Below, in pieces: positions 21,682 through 28,620 of a DNA stretch of 28,620 nucleotides. Each line of letters begins with the position of its first letter. The stretch's first letter is position 1. This DNA comes from W589 sp964611805 (GTDB lineage: Bacteria > Chloroflexota > Dehalococcoidia > Dehalococcoidales > Fen-1064): the NCBI GenBank assembly GCA_964611805.1, contig CAZTBG010000028.1:1-28620 (forward strand), given 5' to 3'. The translations under genes were made by a program, and so were the position numbers. The notes under the pieces are model-generated. The model was given only the letters and a program-made list of their open reading frames with translations. It was not told the DNA's origin and did not search any database.

Positions 21682-23827
21682 CCGTTCCGTCTCCCTCTTC
21701 CTCTTCCAGGGCCAGCTCCTCGTCGAGCTGCTCTTTAAGACGGGCTGCCCGGGGGTAGCCAATCTGCAGGCGCCTCTGCAGGAATGATGTCGAGATGTTG
21801 CCGTGTTCCTTGGCCAGCTGCTTGGCTGCTTCGAGCAGCGAGTCCTTGGGTACTTCTCGTATTTTGCGGGCCGACGGTGACCGCAGGTCATCCTCTATCT
21901 GTATGGGTGCCATATTACCCAGCTTCTGGCTTCCCCAGAAGTAGACCAGCCGCTCGGTCTCGGCATCGGAGACAAAGCAGCCCTGCAGGCGCTTTGGTTT
22001 GGCTGCCTCGGTGGGCATAAAGAGCATGTCGCCTCTGCCCAGCAGTTTTTCTGCACCGGCACCGTCGAGAATTGTGCGGGAGTCCACCTGGGAGGTGACC
22101 GCGAAGCTGATGCGGGTGGGGAAGTTGGCCTTGATGAGCCCGGTGACGACGTCTACCGACGGCCGCTGTGTTGCCACGATAAGATGAATGCCGACTGCCC
22201 GTGACAGTTGGGCCAGGCGGCACAGGATGTGCTCTACCTCGTCAAAACCGGCCATCATCAGGTCGGCCAGCTCATCGATGACAAGTACTATATAGGGAAT
22301 CTTCTCCGTCCCTTGTTTGTTTTTGTTGTAGCCCTCGATGTTGCGTGCCCCGCTCCTGGCCAGCTGCTGGTATCGCTTGTCCATCTCGTAGTTGAGCCAG
22401 CGCAGCGAGTCTAGGGCTTTGTCTGTCTTGACTATGACGGGGGCAGCCAGGTGCGGTATGCTGTTGAATGGTGTCAGCTCTACCCTCTTTGGGTCAATCA
22501 TAATCAGGCGCAGGTCGTTGGGCGTGTTGTGCAATAGCAGGCAGCAGATGATGGAGTTCAGGCAAACGGTCTTGCCGCTGCCGGTGGCCCCGGCAATGAG
22601 CAGGTGGGGCATCTTGCCCAGGTCGGCTGCCTCTGCTTCACCACCAGCACCCTTACCCAGCGCCACCGCTAATTTCGAGCGGCTGAATATCTTCTGGAAG
22701 GAGTTGGTCTCAATGACGCTGCGCAAATTGACGGTACTGAAGACGATATTGGGTACCTCAATGCCAACTACCGACTTGCCGGGTACCGGCGCCTCAATCC
22801 TGATACTGGGTGCTGCCAGCGCCAGTGCCAGGTCATTGGACAGCGACGTAATCCGTTCTACTTTGACCCTTGTCCGGGAGACCTCCTTGGTTGTTACGTG
22901 GATGTTGCCATCCTTGTCCTTCTGGCGTACCTCTTTCGTTCTCCGGTCCCAGCCCGGTTCCACGCCAAACTGGGTGACAGTAGGCCCGGCGTTTATCTGG
23001 ACTACTTTAGCGTCAACGCCGTAGCTGGTCAGAGCTTCTTCTATCAGCCTGGCTCGTTGCATGTTGTCTGCATCGCTGAAGGCCATATCGCCCCCTTTAT
23101 CAAGAATGTCGATAGGGGGCAAGCGCCAGCCATCAATCGTAATCGGGGCTGGCTCGCCGTACTTCTTCCACACGTCCTGGGCAACCTGACGAAGTCCTGG
23201 CTGTGGTTTTGGCTGACTGACCGCGGGACTTATCGGCTTGGTCGCGGTAGGCCTGGGTGATGGTGTGATAATCGGAGGAGTTTGTTTCTGAGGAGGGGGT
23301 GGGGTTCTGGCAACAACTGGTCGTTTTGGCCGGTTGCGCCACCACCGTACAGGTTTTATCAGCACGTAATAGATAACCTCCGGGAAGGCCAGAACGATAC
23401 CCACGGCGAATAGGGCGGCGATTCGGAGATAGCCCCACAGACTGGATTGTCCGGCGATAGCTGTGCCAAAGCTGCCGCCCAGGTCGAAGAGGGCCAGTAT
23501 TCCCCAACCAGCCATGACGACGGCTACAACACCCAGCCACAGGTTCCAGCTGTGCACCAGCAGAAACATCTGTCGTTGTTTCAATAGTAGCCCCAGAATC
23601 AGGATAATGAGGGCGATGAATATTATACCCCAGCCAAGCGCATCCCAGATATTACCCGCCGTATTACCGACCCAGTTGGTGATATCGTCCCAGAAAATTG
23701 CCAGGGGGACAACCAGGACAACCACCACCAGGGCGCCGAATATCAACCCCCACCGTGACCGGTTCTGAGGCTGCTCTTTGGGTGTGCTTTTGGGTATTTT
23801 TCTGCTTTGGGTCTTCTTCTTGGCCAT
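21682..23827 (-). CDS. ftsK: DNA translocase FtsK/SpoIIIE (last residues lost in gap)
   Basis: Membrane-anchored ATPase that pumps chromosomal DNA through the closing septum. 715 residues are visible. About four membrane segments occupy residues 27-47, 65-83, 95-115 and 132-158, followed by a short proline-rich linker (about 168-210). The alpha domain has GPTVTQFGVEP near 281, then a charged insertion (about 293-322) absent from E. coli FtsK. The Walker A is GATGSGKTV (413-421) and the Walker B ends in VLVIDELAD near 515. The C-terminal gamma winged helix is present (SFLQRRLQIGYPRAARL), so only a few residues should be missing. It begins 31 bp after RNase J with CGGAGT as ribosome site and is the last gene of the operon. 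Confidence 0.95.
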
Positions 23828-23858
23828 TTGACTCCGTGTATTGGAATATACTTTGAAG

Positions 23859-25517
23859 CTAGACCTTCACCATAAATGGAAGGACCATGGGGCGACGCTT
23901 TGTCTGCTCGTAGTAAAACTTATTCAATGTGTCCCTTACCTTGGTGTTGACGAAGCTCCATTGCGCTGAGCGGTCACCACCACGGTCAAGAACATGGGCT
24001 ACTAGGTCCCGGCTCTCGTCCAGCATCTTCCGGGCTTCTCTGGTATCGACAAAACCCCGCGATACAATATCGGGGCGGCCCACCAGCTTACCCGTCTGCC
24101 GGTTGATAGCAATGATTACCACCACGATTCCATCTCGTGAGAGCATTTTCCTGTCGCGGAGTACAACCGTACCGATATCGCCTACACTCAGACCATCAAC
24201 ATAGACATTGCTCGAGGTAACGCGGCCGGCTAACTTAGCCATTCCCGGCTCAATCTCAAGGACTTCACCGTCTTCCATGACAAATATTCTATCGCGGGGA
24301 ATACCGATTGATTCTGCCAGCTTGGCATGTTGGCTGAGGTGACGGTACTCGCCGTGGATAGGCACGAAATATTTCGGTTTGACCACGCTCAGCAGCAGTT
24401 TCAGTTCTTCCTGACTGCCATGCCCGTGGACGTGCACGGGGGCTATTGTGCTGTAAACTACGTTCGCCCCTTGCTTCAGCAGGTTATCCATTGTCTTGGC
24501 AACCAGCGCTTCATTACCCGGTACCGGGGTTGCTGAAATCGCTACCGTGTCATTGGGGACTATGTGGACCTGACGATGGTCACGGTTGGCCATGCGGACC
24601 AGGGCCGAAGTCGGCTCACCCTGGCTCCCGGTGGTGACAAAGACAATCTTGTTATTGGGTAATTTTTTAATTTCGTCGAGTCGCCCCAAAATACCGTCCG
24701 GGGCGTGGAGATATCCCAGGTCCAGCGCCATGCGTACGATGTCGCTCATGTTCCGTCCGATGACGAAGACACGGCGTCCGTACTTGGCGGCTGAATCAAT
24801 CACCTGCTGAATTCGTGACACCAGTGATGAGAAGGTAGTGATGATTACCCTTCCCGGTGCTTCTGACATAATACGGTCCAGGGCTTCTCCAACTACTCTT
24901 TCCGATGGCGTGTAGCCCGGTAGCTCCGAGTAGGTGGAGTCGGAGAGGAGCAGCAGGACACCTTCACTGCCCAGTCGTGCCAGTCGGGACAGGTCAGTAG
25001 GTGCTCCGCTAACCGGGGTATGGTCCAGCTTGAAATCACCGCTGTGGACTATTGTGCCGAGGGGAGTCTTAATGATGAGGCCGGTAGCGTCTGGAATGCT
25101 GTGGCAGACCGGGAAAAACTCTATCTGGAACTTCCCCAGTGTTATTTTCTCCCCGGGTGATACCACCCTGAGGTCGGCCCCGGCGAGTGCCTTTCGCTCC
25201 TTGAGCTTAACTGATATCAGGCCGTTGGTGAGCTTGGTGGAGTAAACAGGTACGCCAAGCTGAGGTAGAACATAGGGGAGGGCGCCAATGTGGTCCTCGT
25301 GGCCGTGGGTGACCAGAATCCCCTTTATTTTGTTGCGCCTTTCCAGCAGATAGCTGATATCGGGGATTACCAGGTCGACACCCAGCATTTCTTCTTCGGG
25401 GAACATCAGGCCAGCATCGATTACGATGATGTCATCCTCATATTCGACAACCATCATATTCTTGCCGATTTCACCCAGTCCACCCAGGGGGATTATTCTT
25501 AGCTTCGGTCTGGCCAT
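23859..25517 (-). CDS. rnj: Ribonuclease J
   Basis: Metallo-beta-lactamase-fold ribonuclease with 5'-exonuclease and endonuclease activity in RNA decay and rRNA maturation. It has 552 residues from the ATG at 25517, giving the standard start MARPKLRIIPLGGLGEIGKN. The zinc motif HGHEDHIG is at 71-78; further ligands fit FPVCHSIPD, HSGDFKLDH and PIHGEYRHL. The beta-CASP motif region includes TTFSSLVSRIQQ near 232 and GSQGEP near 300. A longer frame exists upstream, but it would overlap the uracil-DNA glycosylase gene. The ribosome site GAGGT lies inside the last codons of that gene, four bases separate stop and start, and translation is probably coupled. Confidence 0.96.
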   Translation of the reverse strand: MARPKLRIIPLGGLGEIGKNMMVVEYEDDIIVIDAGLMFPEEEMLGVDLVIPDISYLLERRNKIKGILVTHGHEDHIGALPYVLPQLGVPVYSTKLTNGLISVKLKERKALAGADLRVVSPGEKITLGKFQIEFFPVCHSIPDATGLIIKTPLGTIVHSGDFKLDHTPVSGAPTDLSRLARLGSEGVLLLLSDSTYSELPGYTPSERVVGEALDRIMSEAPGRVIITTFSSLVSRIQQVIDSAAKYGRRVFVIGRNMSDIVRMALDLGYLHAPDGILGRLDEIKKLPNNKIVFVTTGSQGEPTSALVRMANRDHRQVHIVPNDTVAISATPVPGNEALVAKTMDNLLKQGANVVYSTIAPVHVHGHGSQEELKLLLSVVKPKYFVPIHGEYRHLSQHAKLAESIGIPRDRIFVMEDGEVLEIEPGMAKLAGRVTSSNVYVDGLSVGDIGTVVLRDRKMLSRDGIVVVIIAINRQTGKLVGRPDIVSRGFVDTREARKMLDESRDLVAHVLDRGGDRSAQWSFVNTKVRDTLNKFYYEQTKRRPMVLPFMVKV

Positions 25518-25521
25518 GATT

Positions 25522-26124
25522 CTAGACCTCGAACATGTCAAGCTGCTTCGGCTGTGGTTTGGCCTCTGGCATATCGGCGGTCTTTGTTAGTAGTGATGGA
25601 ATCTTGTGCATGTCCTCTTCGATTACCCGGCGCAGGCTCTGCTGGTGCAGGGCAGCCGCCGGATGATACATTGCGAAGCAGATAGTGTCGTTCCGTTTTT
25701 GAGCGGTACCGTGGACCTTGCTGATCGCCTTTCCCGGAAAGAACCTTGCCATCGAGTAGCGACCCAGAGTGACAATTATCCTGGGACGAATTATCTCAAT
25801 CTGGCGGTCCAGCCACCGGCTGCAATTGTTTATCTCGGTAGGAAGGGGGTCGCGGTTACCCGGCGGTCGGCATTTAATCACGTTAGCAATATAGACTTGG
25901 CTGCGGTTCAGGTTGATGGAGGCCAGCAGTTCGTCCAGGTACTTACCCGCCGGCCCGACAAAGGGGCGTCCCTGCTGGTCTTCGTGCCAGCCCGGCCCTT
26001 CGCCGATGAACAGTATATCGGCATCCTCGGCGCCTTCGCCGGGGACAGCATTGGTCCGGGTTTTGCCAATCTCGCATAGGCGGCAGCGAGTAATTTCCTC
26101 ATTCAGCTCAGTCAGTACTGACAT
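25522..26124 (-). CDS. Family 4 uracil-DNA glycosylase (iron-sulfur type)
   Basis: Removes uracil from DNA, the first step of base-excision repair. From the ATG at 26124 it has 200 residues, typical for the family. Four cysteines fit the [4Fe-4S] cluster: the Cys-x2-Cys pair in CRLCEIG near residues 14-17, Cys in IKCRPPGNRDP near 85 and Cys in NNCSRW near 101. Motif 1 is GEGPGWHEDQQGRPFVGPAG and the second motif is MYHPAAALH. A longer frame reaches 26265, but that extension has no family features and covers the promoter at 26156-26184, so the shorter start is chosen. It heads an operon with rnj and ftsK and diverges from glyA. The family is common in thermophiles and many anaerobes. Confidence 0.93.
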   Translation of the reverse strand: MSVLTELNEEITRCRLCEIGKTRTNAVPGEGAEDADILFIGEGPGWHEDQQGRPFVGPAGKYLDELLASINLNRSQVYIANVIKCRPPGNRDPLPTEINNCSRWLDRQIEIIRPRIIVTLGRYSMARFFPGKAISKVHGTAQKRNDTICFAMYHPAAALHQQSLRRVIEEDMHKIPSLLTKTADMPEAKPQPKQLDMFEV

Positions 26125-26155
26125 TGGTCTAGTTAGACGACATAAATTCTTGACC

Positions 26156-26184
26156 ATCATAACATGGACACTCGGGCAAGTCAA
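26156..26184 (-). promoter_or_regulatory. Promoter of the uracil-glycosylase, rnj, ftsK operon
   Basis: On the minus strand TTGACT (26184-26179), 17-bp spacer and TATGAT (26161-26156), each 5 of 6. Transcription would start near 26149, about 25 bases before the ATG. Confidence 0.65.
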
Positions 26185-26199
26185 TCTGGCCTGAGTGTC
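26167..26199. promoter_or_regulatory. Inverted repeat over the promoter of the uracil-glycosylase operon
   Basis: GACACTCGGGC (26167-26177) and GCCTGAGTGTC (26189-26199) are 11-bp arms with one mismatch around 11 bp. The -35 box lies in the centre and the spacer in the left arm, as for a repressor operator. Confidence 0.45.
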
Positions 26200-26255
26200 T
26201 AACAGTACTGTGCCGGAATGACCAGCGACGGGCAAACAGGAAGGCCCGTTCTTTG

Positions 26256-26284
26256 TTGACACCAATATGGTACCGTTGTAGACT
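26256..26284 (+). promoter_or_regulatory. glyA promoter
   Basis: Perfect TTGACA (26256-26261), 17-bp spacer and TAGACT (26279-26284, 4 of 6). A start near 26291 would place the GGGAGGAG ribosome site at the very 5' end of the transcript. Confidence 0.5.
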
Positions 26285-26300
26285 TCATTGGGGAGGAGAA

Positions 26301-27311
26301 ATGAGCCTAAAAGACATTGACCCGGAGACCAATCGTGTCATTGAATTGGAGAAGAGACGGCAGACGGAAACAATTAGTCTGATTGCTTCTGAGAACCACG
26401 CTAGTCGAGCGGTGCTGGAGGCGCAGGGTAGTATTTTCACGGACAAGTACGCTGAAGGCTATCCCGGCCAGCGTTATTACGGCGGCTGTGAGAACGTTGA
26501 CCTGCTGGAAAGCCTGGCAATCGAGCGGGCCAAAGAGCTGTTTCACGCTGAGCATGCNNNNNNNNNNNNNNNNNNNNNNNNNNNNNNNNNNNNNNNNNNN
26601 NNNNNNNNNNNNNNNNNNNNNNNNNNNNNNNNNNNNNNNNNNNNNNNNNNNNNNNNNATGGCCCACATTGCAGGGCTGGTGGCCGTAGGACTCCATCCCA
26701 GTCCGGTACCGTATGCCGATGTCATCACCTCAACTACCCACAAGACGCTGCGCGGCCCACGGAGCGGGTTCATTCTTTGCCGTAAAGAGCTGGCATCGGC
26801 GATAGATGCCGCTGTTTTTCCCGAAATGCAAGGTGGCCCGTTGGTGCATGCTATCGCTGCCAAAGCGGTGTGTTTCCATGAAGCCATGCAGCCTGAGTTT
26901 GAGGATTATCAAAGGGCCACCATGAAGAATGCCTCCGTTCTCGCCGGGGAGCTTCAGCGACTTGGGCTGCGTCTCGTCTCTGGTGGGACAGACAATCACC
27001 TGGTACTGGTAGACCTCACATCCGTGAACGTCACAGGCTTACAGGCTGAGATTGCTCTGGAGGAAGCCGGTATTGTTACAAATCGAGACCCCATCCCCTT
27101 TGATAAGCGCTCACCCAGGGTGACCAGCGGCATCAGGCTGGGTACGTCGGCGGCAACCACGCGTGGACTTGGTCCGGACGAAATGAAGCGGCTGGCAGCG
27201 CTGATTGTGCGGGTACTCGCCAATATTGATGATGCCGGTGTTACCAGAGAGGTCAAGGAAGAAGTACGTCAGATAAGTACCCGTTTCCCGGTACCGGGTA
27301 TTACTGGTTAA
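26301..27311 (+). CDS. glyA: Serine hydroxymethyltransferase (internal assembly gap)
   Basis: PLP enzyme converting serine and THF to glycine and methylene-THF, linking to the folate one-carbon pool used by FolD and Fhs. The ATG at 26301 follows GGGGAGGAG; the protein starts MSLKDIDPETN, and the frame open upstream is not used. ELIASEN-type (SLIASENHAS) and EGYPGQRYYGGCE motifs are present before the gap. After it come MAHIAGLVAVG, the PLP-lysine motif TTHKTLRGPRSG, and the family C-terminus. The gap begins after KELFHAEHA and the next visible residues match E. coli positions near 201, so about 110 residues should be missing, much more than 100 N. The full protein would then be about 410-415 residues. 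A strong terminator follows. Confidence 0.95.
   Translation: MSLKDIDPETNRVIELEKRRQTETISLIASENHASRAVLEAQGSIFTDKYAEGYPGQRYYGGCENVDLLESLAIERAKELFHAEHXXXXXXXXXXXXXXXXXXXXXXXXXXXXXXXXXXMAHIAGLVAVGLHPSPVPYADVITSTTHKTLRGPRSGFILCRKELASAIDAAVFPEMQGGPLVHAIAAKAVCFHEAMQPEFEDYQRATMKNASVLAGELQRLGLRLVSGGTDNHLVLVDLTSVNVTGLQAEIALEEAGIVTNRDPIPFDKRSPRVTSGIRLGTSAATTRGLGPDEMKRLAALIVRVLANIDDAGVTREVKEEVRQISTRFPVPGITG
26558..26657. other. Assembly gap of 100 N inside glyA
   Basis: Exactly 100 N. Comparison with the E. coli enzyme suggests about 330 bp are really missing, including the conserved PHSGAQAN and GGHLTHG segments. The frame happens to be preserved across 100 N. Confidence 0.9.
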
Positions 27312-27325
27312 TATCAGTGGATAGT

Positions 27326-27359
27326 AAAGCCCCCTCCCTACAAAGGGAGGGGGCTTTTT
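27326..27359. terminator. Strong bidirectional terminator between glyA and the thiolase
   Basis: AAAGCCCCCTCCCT (27326-27339) and AGGGAGGGGGCTTT (27344-27357) form a perfect 14-bp stem with a four-base ACAA loop; the right arm ends in five T, and the left arm gives AAA, so T-runs exist on both strands. It serves the convergent glyA and thiolase genes. Confidence 0.92.
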
Positions 27360-27386
27360 CATTTTGCGTGATTTCAAATGGTGCTA

Positions 27387-28620
27387 TTATGTGTAGTTCT
27401 CGCGCTGGAAGATGGTGGCCATTCCCTGTCCACCACCAACGCACAGAGTGGCCAGTCCCCACTCAAGGTCACGACGGACCATTTCGTGGGCGATAACAGC
27501 CGCCTGTCTTGCACCGGTCATTCCCAGAGGATGACCAATTGCGATTGCTCCACCCTTGGGATTAAGCTTCTCTACTTCTTTGTCGGTGAAGCCCAGCTCA
27601 CGCATGCTATAGACCACCTGGCAGGCGAAGGCCTCATTGATTTCGATGATATCGAAGTCAGAAATCTTCATACCCGTCCTCTTCAGGATTTTCTGGGTGG
27701 AGGGTACCGGGCCGATGCCCATTACCGTGGGGTCGACACCTACCATTACCGCATGCCGGAAGGTGCACATCGGCTTGTAGCCGAGCTCTTTGGCCTTCTC
27801 TTTGGACATGAGTAATACTGCACCGGCGCCATCACTCCTGGGACAGGAGTTGGCGGCGGTAACCAGGCCGTTCTCGCGGTAGGCGGGGGGCACCGCAGCG
27901 ATTTTCTCCAGGGAGGTACCGCGCCGGGGACACTGGTCAACTTCAATGACCTCCGTAGAGCCGTCCTCGTAGTTAATGGTGATGGGGACAACCTCATCCT
28001 TGAAGAGTCCGGCGTCCTGGGCAGCGAGTGCCTTCTCGTGACTGGTCAGGGCGAAGGCATCCGAGTCCTCCCTACTGATGCCGTAGCGCATCGAGAGCTC
28101 CTCGGCAGTACGGCCCATGTCGTAAATCCACATCGGTACATCTGGCGGCAAGAATGCCGGCAGGAGGTTGGCCTTTTTCCAGTCCGGGGGATATTCTCCC
28201 TCCTCCTGTCCGCCGAGTAGGCGTGACAAATCTCCGCCTCCACCACCGGCACCGCGCTTGCCTATCTGCGACGGCGGTACCGGGCCACGGCGGTCCATTG
28301 TCTCCAGTCCGCCGGCAATGATGATGTCGGCATCGTCATTCATGATGTAGTGGGCGGCGATGGCGATGGCGTTAGAAGCGGAGGCACACTGCCTGGCAGT
28401 GTCACTACCAGCGACTGACTGCGGTAGTCCGGCAATCAGGACGGTATTCCGCGTCATGGCGTTACCGATGGTCGCTGCCGAGCCGATGACGACTTCTTCG
28501 AGGAGGTTCGGGTCCAGCTTATTCCTTTCTATTATTGCTTTCAGCACCGGGACCATCAGGTCGTTGGGACCGATGGCCCGGTAAACCCCCCGGTCTCCCG
28601 CCCGGCCGATTGGCGACCGG
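27387..28620 (-). CDS. Thiolase (acetyl-CoA acetyltransferase type), N-terminus off the window
   Basis: Condenses two acyl-CoA units or cleaves 3-ketoacyl-CoA. The frame is open to the right edge; the first visible residues RSPIGRAGD fit the thiolase N-terminus, so only about 10-15 residues are missing. The nucleophilic Cys lies in TARQCASASNA, the second active-site region is INEAFACQ, the His is in AIAIGHPLGMTGAR and the second Cys in CVGGGQGM. The middle has an unusual glycine-rich stretch (KRGAGGGGGDLS, about 135 residues in) in the loop region where substrate choice is set. The sequence fits a thiolase II-like degradative or biosynthetic enzyme; acyl-chain preference is unknown. The gene converges with glyA, and its promoter lies outside the window. 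Confidence 0.94.
   Translation of the reverse strand, partial: RSPIGRAGDRGVYRAIGPNDLMVPVLKAIIERNKLDPNLLEEVVIGSAATIGNAMTRNTVLIAGLPQSVAGSDTARQCASASNAIAIAAHYIMNDDADIIIAGGLETMDRRGPVPPSQIGKRGAGGGGGDLSRLLGGQEEGEYPPDWKKANLLPAFLPPDVPMWIYDMGRTAEELSMRYGISREDSDAFALTSHEKALAAQDAGLFKDEVVPITINYEDGSTEVIEVDQCPRRGTSLEKIAAVPPAYRENGLVTAANSCPRSDGAGAVLLMSKEKAKELGYKPMCTFRHAVMVGVDPTVMGIGPVPSTQKILKRTGMKISDFDIIEINEAFACQVVYSMRELGFTDKEVEKLNPKGGAIAIGHPLGMTGARQAAVIAHEMVRRDLEWGLATLCVGGGQGMATIFQRENYT

Noticed and set aside
26125..26265. N-terminal extension of the uracil-DNA glycosylase
   Set aside because: The 47 extra residues have no family features and would cover the promoter and inverted repeat; the shorter start fits the family length.
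1..28620. CRISPR array, tRNA, rRNA, insertion sequence or prophage
   Set aside because: I read the non-coding stretches on both strands and saw no regular repeat-spacer pattern, cloverleaf, transposase or phage gene. The only repeats are the 37-bp units and the paralogous CoA-transferase units.

Overview
The window looks like a metagenome-derived scaffold from an anaerobic bacterium, most likely a Chloroflexota member near the Dehalococcoidia. That placement is inferred from protein character and gene content, not measured. The scaffold has three runs of exactly 100 N (4659-4758, 21582-21681, 26558-26657), the usual placeholder for gaps of unknown size. At least one of them hides more than 100 bp, and one probably hides nothing.

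The left third (1-9581, minus strand) is a Wood-Ljungdahl (reductive acetyl-CoA) gene cluster. In transcription order it reads: CooC-like ATPase, fhs (formate-THF ligase), a second CooC, folD, an unrecognised 72-residue protein, acsD (corrinoid protein small subunit), acsA/cooS (CO dehydrogenase) and acsB (acetyl-CoA synthase, cut by the left edge). Together these cover formate activation, reduction to methylene-THF, part of methyl transfer, CO2/CO interconversion and acetyl-CoA assembly, plus two ATPases for nickel-site maturation. acsC, acsE and metF are not in the window and may lie beyond the left edge. Promoters sit at 9675-9703 and 9813-9841, in a divergent region shared with a thioredoxin gene.

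The middle (9946-18692, plus strand) holds housekeeping and accessory genes: thioredoxin, yebC, ruvC-ruvA followed by a YrrT-like methyltransferase instead of ruvB, and aroE. Then come two tandem paralogous family III CoA-transferases. Each has its own near-identical promoter at the same distance from its start and a related terminator, so a whole transcription unit appears to have been duplicated. A ccdA-TlpA thiol-redox pair follows.

The right third has uvrB and a probably leaderless GT4 glycosyltransferase (plus strand), both preceded by good promoters. It also has a minus-strand operon of family 4 uracil-DNA glycosylase, RNase J and FtsK, and then glyA (plus, interrupted by a gap). A strong terminator separates glyA from a convergent thiolase cut by the right edge. 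GlyA, FolD and Fhs all act on tetrahydrofolate one-carbon units; the thiolase and the CoA-transferases suggest acyl-CoA metabolism that exchanges acetyl-CoA with the Wood-Ljungdahl pathway. I saw no rRNA, tRNA, CRISPR array, insertion sequence or phage gene. The points most worth a second look are the 72-residue protein and the repeats beside it, the duplicated CoA-transferase units, and several dyad symmetries placed on promoters.
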